From NCBI RefSeq assembly GCF_007556755.1, contig NZ_VJOO01000010.1, positions 1 to 60,000 on the forward strand: 60,000 bases of DNA. The letters are read 5' to 3'. The notes under the pieces were generated by a model. The model worked only from the letters and a program-made list of their open reading frames with translations. It ran no database searches and had not been told where the DNA came from. A program made the translations under genes and the position numbers. This document shows positions 55,043-60,000 of this stretch, piece after piece. Each line of letters opens with the position of its first letter. The first letter of the stretch is position 1. Source of the stretch: Tepidimonas fonticaldi. Its GTDB lineage: Bacteria > Pseudomonadota > Gammaproteobacteria > Burkholderiales > Burkholderiaceae_C.

Positions 55043-55483
55043 ATGCCCACCCTGACCCTCTTGCAGCCCCCCGACTGGACCCCTCCCAAGGGATACGCCA
55101 ATGGCATCGCCGTCAGCGCCGAACCGGGCGCGCGCTGGCTGTTCGTCGGCGGCCAGATCGGCTGGAATGCCCGGCAAATCTTCGACAGCGACGACTTCAT
55201 CGACCAATGCCGGCAGGCCCTGCGCAACGTCTGTGCGGTGCTGGCTTGCGCCGGTGCCGGCCCCGAGCACATCGTGCGCATGACCTGGTATCTGACCGAC
55301 CGCGAGGAATATGTGCGCCGCCTGCCCGAACTCGGCGCGGTGTACCGCCAGGTGATCGGTCGCCACTACCCCGCCATGAGCGCTGTCGAGGTCAGCGCCC
55401 TGGTCGAGCCGCGCGCACGGGTCGAAATCGAAGTCACGGCCATTGCACCACCCGCCTCCGCCGCCGCTTCCACCCCGGACTGA
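55043..55483 (+). CDS. RidA-family enamine/imine deaminase
   Basis: A 146-residue YjgF/RidA protein. PDWTPPKGYANGIAVSAEPG, LFVGGQIGWNARQIFDSDDF and the RMTWYLTDREEYVRRL helix are family motifs. The catalytic-type arginine may be in VEPRARVEIEVTAIA. RidA proteins hydrolyse reactive enamines and imines to ketones and ammonia. The last place in the operon suggests a role in releasing ammonia from a 2-amino ring product, though many RidA genes are simply general damage-control enzymes. Confidence 0.85.
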   Translation: MPTLTLLQPPDWTPPKGYANGIAVSAEPGARWLFVGGQIGWNARQIFDSDDFIDQCRQALRNVCAVLACAGAGPEHIVRMTWYLTDREEYVRRLPELGAVYRQVIGRHYPAMSAVEVSALVEPRARVEIEVTAIAPPASAAASTPD

Positions 55484-55551
55484 CCGGCCTTCGCCATCGG
55501 CCATCCGGGGACGCCGCCACGGGTTGTGCGCCGGGGGTCAACCCACGGACG

Positions 55552-56439
55552 TCAAGCGTGCTCTTGCGCGCGCAGCACCGTATCCACCAGCCGACCAGCG
55601 ATCTGCCCCACCGCCAAGCTGGCCGGGCAACCCGGTGTGTGCAGCAGCAGCAGCTGGCGGCGCATCACCGCCTCCTTGACGGCTTTGTCCACGGGGATGT
55701 CCCCCATGTGGACGAGCCGAATCGCCTTTGGCTTGGCATCCCCGGTGGCCGCCCCTCCGCCAACGAACCGGTTCAACACGGCTTGCAATTGCGCCGTGAT
55801 GGCCCGACCGTCGCCCGGGCGCACGGCCTGGTTGACGATCAGCCGCACCAACTGGCGCTGCTGCTGGGTGGCCAACACTTTGATGGTCGCATAGGCGTCG
55901 GTCAGCGAGGTCGGCTCGGGTGTGGCGACCAGCAAAATCTCGCTCGCCAGCGACAAGGCAAACAAGACGACATCCGATATCCCCGCCCCGGTGTCGAGCA
56001 GCACCACGTCGAATCGGGGCACGACCTGCCCCATCAAACGCAGGAAGTCCTCCCGCACTTCCGGCGTCAGGCGCGAGTACTCCACCATCCCCGAGCCTGC
56101 CAGCAGGACCGAAAACCCACCCGGGGCCTTGATGATCGCGTCATCCAGCTCGCACTTGCCGGTGAACACATCGTGCAGCGTCAACTTGGGGTACAGGTTG
56201 AGCACCACGTCCAGGTTCGCCAGCCCCAAATCGGCATCGAGCACCAACACGCGCAGCCCGCGCCGGGTCAACGCCGCGGCCAGATTGGCCGAGAGGAAGG
56301 TCTTGCCCACCCCGCCCTTGCCGCTGGTGATCGCGATCACCCGACCCTTGCTCGGCCGCAGCAGCACGCCCCCGCTGTCCGCGGCGGGTGCAGGGGGTGG
56401 GGCAGTGGTCAGGGGTGTGTTCATGTCACGGTTGGTCAT
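55552..56439 (-). CDS. MinD/ParA-like ATPase, FlhG (FleN) type
   Basis: A 295-residue P-loop ATPase with the deviant Walker A SGKGGVGKTFLSANLAAALT near residue 38, VLVLDADLGLANLDVVLNLY (switch I) and VVLLDTGAGISDVVLFALSL (Walker B). The layout matches FlhG/FleN proteins that set flagellar number, but no flagellar genes are nearby. The first 30 residues are proline- and alanine-rich. ATG 56439 is 7 bases after the stop of the diguanylate cyclase gene; ATG 56424 is an alternative. It is placed with a c-di-GMP enzyme, hinting at surface or motility control. Confidence 0.8.
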   Translation of the reverse strand: MTNRDMNTPLTTAPPPAPAADSGGVLLRPSKGRVIAITSGKGGVGKTFLSANLAAALTRRGLRVLVLDADLGLANLDVVLNLYPKLTLHDVFTGKCELDDAIIKAPGGFSVLLAGSGMVEYSRLTPEVREDFLRLMGQVVPRFDVVLLDTGAGISDVVLFALSLASEILLVATPEPTSLTDAYATIKVLATQQQRQLVRLIVNQAVRPGDGRAITAQLQAVLNRFVGGGAATGDAKPKAIRLVHMGDIPVDKAVKEAVMRRQLLLLHTPGCPASLAVGQIAGRLVDTVLRAQEHA

Positions 56440-56446
56440 CCGCCGC

Positions 56447-57172
56447 TCAGATGGCGTCGGCGGGGTCGATGATAAGCCCGTCCGCCTCGGGCCACGCAAA
56501 CAACAGCTCCTTTTCCTCGGCGCTGACCTCGCTGTGCGCCACCGGTTCGATCAGGACGCGGTTGCGGCCCTGGCGCTTGGCCTCGTAGAGCTGACGATCG
56601 GCCCGCTCCATCCAATGCTCGATGGACGAGCGCACCCACGCCGGCGCGTACGCCCCACCGCCGCTGACCGTCACGCGCAACGCCGTCACCCCATCCGGCA
56701 AAGGGACGTGAGCGGCTTCCACCGCAGCGCGCAATCGCTCGGCCAACTGCGCGCCGGACCCGGGGCCGCAATTCGGAAAGACCACCCCAAACTCCTCGCC
56801 CCCCAGACGCCCCACGGTATCCATGGGGCGGATGTGCGATTTCAACGTATCGGCCACGGCGCGGATCACCGCATCGCCGGCAAGATGCCCGAAGCGATCG
56901 TTCACCGCCTTGAAGTGATCGATGTCCAACATCAACAGCAACGCCACCTCGCCGGATCGACTGGAGCGGTCCAGCTCTTGCGCCAGCCGGGCCATGAATG
57001 CCCGCCGGTTGGGCAGCCCCGTCAGCGGATCGCGCTCGCTCAGCTCGCACAAGGCATCGATGATCGCCTGGAGTTCCGCCGCCCCCGCGCCAGCGCCGGG
57101 CTCCGGCAGCGCAACCCCGGCCTGCCGAAGCAGGGCTCGGGCATGATCCAGGCGCAAGGTGGGCAAGCTCAT
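56447..57172 (-). CDS. GGDEF-domain diguanylate cyclase
   Basis: A 241-residue soluble protein. A short N-terminal helix region is followed by a GGDEF domain from about residue 40: RDPLTGLPNRRAFMARLAQE, LMLDIDHFKAVNDRFGHLAG and the active-site variant GRLGGEEFGVVF near residue 125. The motif is GGEEF, a form known in active cyclases. It should make c-di-GMP. It is encoded just before the MinD-like gene, with which it is probably co-transcribed. Confidence 0.9.
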   Translation of the reverse strand: MSLPTLRLDHARALLRQAGVALPEPGAGAGAAELQAIIDALCELSERDPLTGLPNRRAFMARLAQELDRSSRSGEVALLLMLDIDHFKAVNDRFGHLAGDAVIRAVADTLKSHIRPMDTVGRLGGEEFGVVFPNCGPGSGAQLAERLRAAVEAAHVPLPDGVTALRVTVSGGGAYAPAWVRSSIEHWMERADRQLYEAKRQGRNRVLIEPVAHSEVSAEEKELLFAWPEADGLIIDPADAI

Positions 57173-57279
57173 GGGTCAGGAAGGCCCGCGTTGACGCGAG
57201 CAACTCCCTCCCCCGCGCACGACGACGGCCGTCCGGCCAAGTATACGCGCGCCGCCCATTCGGGCGACCGCGGCGGCGA

Positions 57280-58341
57280 TCATTCGTCGCGATACCACCG
57301 CACCGCACGCGGCGCGCAACCGGCCACCGTCGCACCAATCGCCGCGATGTGATCCGGTGTCGTGCCGCAACAGCCCCCCACGATGTTGACCAGCCCCTCC
57401 GCTGCAAACCCATGCAACAACCGCGACGTGTCCTGCGGCGTCTCGTCGAAGCCCGTCTCGCTCATCGGGTTGGGCAGCCCAGCGTTCGGATAGCAGCTGA
57501 TGTAGGTGCCTTCCGCCACCCGCGCAAGTTCCTGGATATACGGCTTCATCAATGCCGCGCCGAGCGCGCAATTCAACCCCACGGCCAGCGGCCGCGCGTG
57601 GCGCACGCTCGCCCAAAACGCCGAAACCGTCTGGCCACTGAGCAAACGGCCGGAGGCATCCGTCACCGTGCCGCTGATCAGTACCGGCAACCGCTCGTGG
57701 CTGTCGTCAAACGCGCGCTCGATGGCAAACAGCGCCGCCTTCGCGTTGAGGGTGTCGAAAATGGTTTCCACCAGCAGCACGTCCGCCCCGCCCTCGATCA
57801 GCGCCAGCGCCTGCTCGTGGTAGGCGTGCTCCAGTTCGTCGAAGGTCACGTTGCGGGCGCCGGGGTCGTTGACGTCGGGACTGATGCTCGCCGTGCGGGG
57901 CGTCGGCCCCAAGGCCCCGGCCACGAAGCGGGGGCGGTCCGCTGTCGCATAGCGATCGCACGCCTCGCGCGCCAGTCGCGCGGAGGCCAGATTCATCTCC
58001 CGCGCCCACGCCTGCAGCCCGTAATCGGCTTGCGCGATCGACGTCGCGCCGAAGGTATTCGTCTCGATGATGTCGGCCCCGGCCGCCAGATACCCTTCGT
58101 GGATCTGCCGAATCACATCGGGGCGGGTCAGACTCAGCAAATCGTTGTTGCCTTTGAGATCCCCGGGGTGATCGGCAAACCGCGGATCCGCGGGCCGACC
58201 CGATAGCCCTGCCCCGCGGTACTGCGCCTCGTCGAGCCGAAACCGTTGAATCATCGTGCCCATCGCACCATCGATCAACACGATGCGCCGGGCCAACAGA
58301 TCCGCCAACGCCTGTCCACGCGTGTAGATGTTCACCGTCAT
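57280..58341 (-). CDS. Homocysteine S-methyltransferase domain of methionine synthase (split MetH, N-terminal part)
   Basis: A 353-residue protein equal to the first domain of cobalamin-dependent methionine synthase. It has [40 protein letters not shown] and the zinc-binding cysteines in VGLNCALGA and [13 protein letters not shown]. In many Burkholderiales MetH is split into this protein and a separate folate/cobalamin-binding protein; the partner is not in this window. ATG 58341 gives [10 protein letters not shown]. The gene is transcribed away from the rRNA operon terminator. Confidence 0.88.
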   Translation of the reverse strand: MTVNIYTRGQALADLLARRIVLIDGAMGTMIQRFRLDEAQYRGAGLSGRPADPRFADHPGDLKGNNDLLSLTRPDVIRQIHEGYLAAGADIIETNTFGATSIAQADYGLQAWAREMNLASARLAREACDRYATADRPRFVAGALGPTPRTASISPDVNDPGARNVTFDELEHAYHEQALALIEGGADVLLVETIFDTLNAKAALFAIERAFDDSHERLPVLISGTVTDASGRLLSGQTVSAFWASVRHARPLAVGLNCALGAALMKPYIQELARVAEGTYISCYPNAGLPNPMSETGFDETPQDTSRLLHGFAAEGLVNIVGGCCGTTPDHIAAIGATVAGCAPRAVRWYRDE

Positions 58342-58396
58342 ATCCTGAATTGTGCCGCGCACAAGAGCCGCATGCGCACGTCCGCCAAAACGCAAA

Positions 58397-58429
58397 AACC
58401 CCGAAAGCTCTCAACGAGCTTTCGGGGTT
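58397..58429 (-). terminator. Intrinsic terminator of the rRNA operon
   Basis: A 14-bp perfect stem (AACCCCGAAAGCTC with GAGCTTTCGGGGTT) and a 5-base loop lie just after the 5S gene. Read on the minus strand the stem is followed by TTTTTGCG, a typical Rho-independent terminator. Confidence 0.92.
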
Positions 58430-58443
58430 GCGGGCAATAACAG

Positions 58444-58558
58444 CCTGACGATGACCTACTTTCACACGCGAGCTGCGCACTATCATCGGCGCGAAGGCGT
58501 TTCACTGTCCTGTTCGGGATGGGAAGGAGTGGGACCACCTTGCTATGGTCGTCAGGCA
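58444..58558 (-). rRNA. rrf: 5S ribosomal RNA
   Basis: About 115 bases on the minus strand, starting TGCCTGACGACCATAGC and ending with a complementary GTCATCGTCAGGC, give the closing 5S helix I. The internal CCCATCCCGAACAGG and GAAACGCC segments are typical of 5S rRNA. It lies between the 23S gene and the terminator, as in standard rRNA operons. Confidence 0.96.
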
Positions 58559-58864
58559 TAACCGGTAGGGGCGGCGCAGCCGTCTTCCGTGCACGCTTGG
58601 CGCGGGAAGGGCTTGAGCCGCCTTCACAGAGTTCGAATCGTTGCAATCGTTTCAACCATTGCGTCGGGAATCATTGCGTTGGATTTGCGCCCCAGCACCG
58701 CCGGCGCTGCGCGGCTGCGCACACCAGGCTCGGGGTTGTCGGAGCTGAAGACAGGGCGAACAAGCGAAGAGCGCGTGCTCACGTCTTCTGTCTCGACGCG
58801 CATCGAGACTCTCGTCTCGACGGCCGTCTTCTTGGGCAACTTTACACATCACATGCAAAGCTAT
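58559..58864 (-). other. 23S-5S internal transcribed spacer
   Basis: About 306 bases separate 23S and 5S rRNA. I see no tRNA or open frame that I would trust here. The short frames at 58588-59014 are chance. Confidence 0.8.

Positions 58865-60000
<1,136 letters not shown>

Overview
The window is high-GC DNA from a betaproteobacterium, most likely of the order Burkholderiales. This is inferred from gene content: an acyl-CoA synthetase plus LivGHMKF-type branched-chain transporter operon, a TctC/Bug receptor, a DUF1840 protein, a stand-alone homocysteine-methyltransferase MetH domain and the rRNA sequence. The species cannot be named from the sequence alone.

Layout. (1) 1-2949: a truncated type III-like DNA methyltransferase and a two-gene NodIJ-type ABC exporter. 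(2) 2950-4604: a scrapyard of mobile and defence DNA. It holds a cas3 HD-domain stub, an intact HicBA-type toxin-antitoxin pair, a Cas4 stub, a Cas1 stub and the right end of an IS200/IS605 (TnpB) element. I read these as the relic of a second, type I-C-like CRISPR-Cas locus. (3) 4605-12978: a complete type I-E operon (cas3, cas8e, cse2, cas7e, cas5e, cas6e, cas1, cas2), tightly packed with several ATGA overlaps. (4) 13021-18854: an array of 96 repeats and 95 spacers with a 61-bp period, one elongated repeat and one duplicated spacer. (5) 18855-21646: broken Mu-like phage genes with an orphan CRISPR repeat inside them, four copies of a gpG-like 5' end, two tape-measure starts that each share a CATG with a divergent small membrane ORF, and a tRNA-like pseudogene. 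(6) 21647-36161: housekeeping and stress genes, including a PLP aminotransferase, YbdK-like ligase, cation/proton antiporter, methyltransferase, MgtC-like protein, ohrR-ohr, htpG with a very good sigma-32 promoter match, a pseudouridine synthase, a GGDEF-EAL protein and a Crp/Fnr regulator. (7) 36366-44819: acyl-CoA synthetase, Liv transporter and a PaaK-like ligase. (8) 44900-48234: Kup, a Bug receptor and DUF1840. (9) 48448-55483: a probable aerobic 2-aminobenzoate (or salicylate) CoA-thioester degradation operon ending in a RidA gene. (10) 55552-58341: a MinD/FlhG-like ATPase, a diguanylate cyclase and a MetH domain. (11) 58397-60000: terminator, 5S rRNA, spacer and the 3' part of 23S rRNA, all on the minus strand.

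The most interesting part is 3.0-21.6 kb. A dead CRISPR-Cas locus with an embedded toxin-antitoxin pair and a TnpB-element scar lies directly upstream of a living type I-E locus, whose array runs at its old end into rearranged phage debris.
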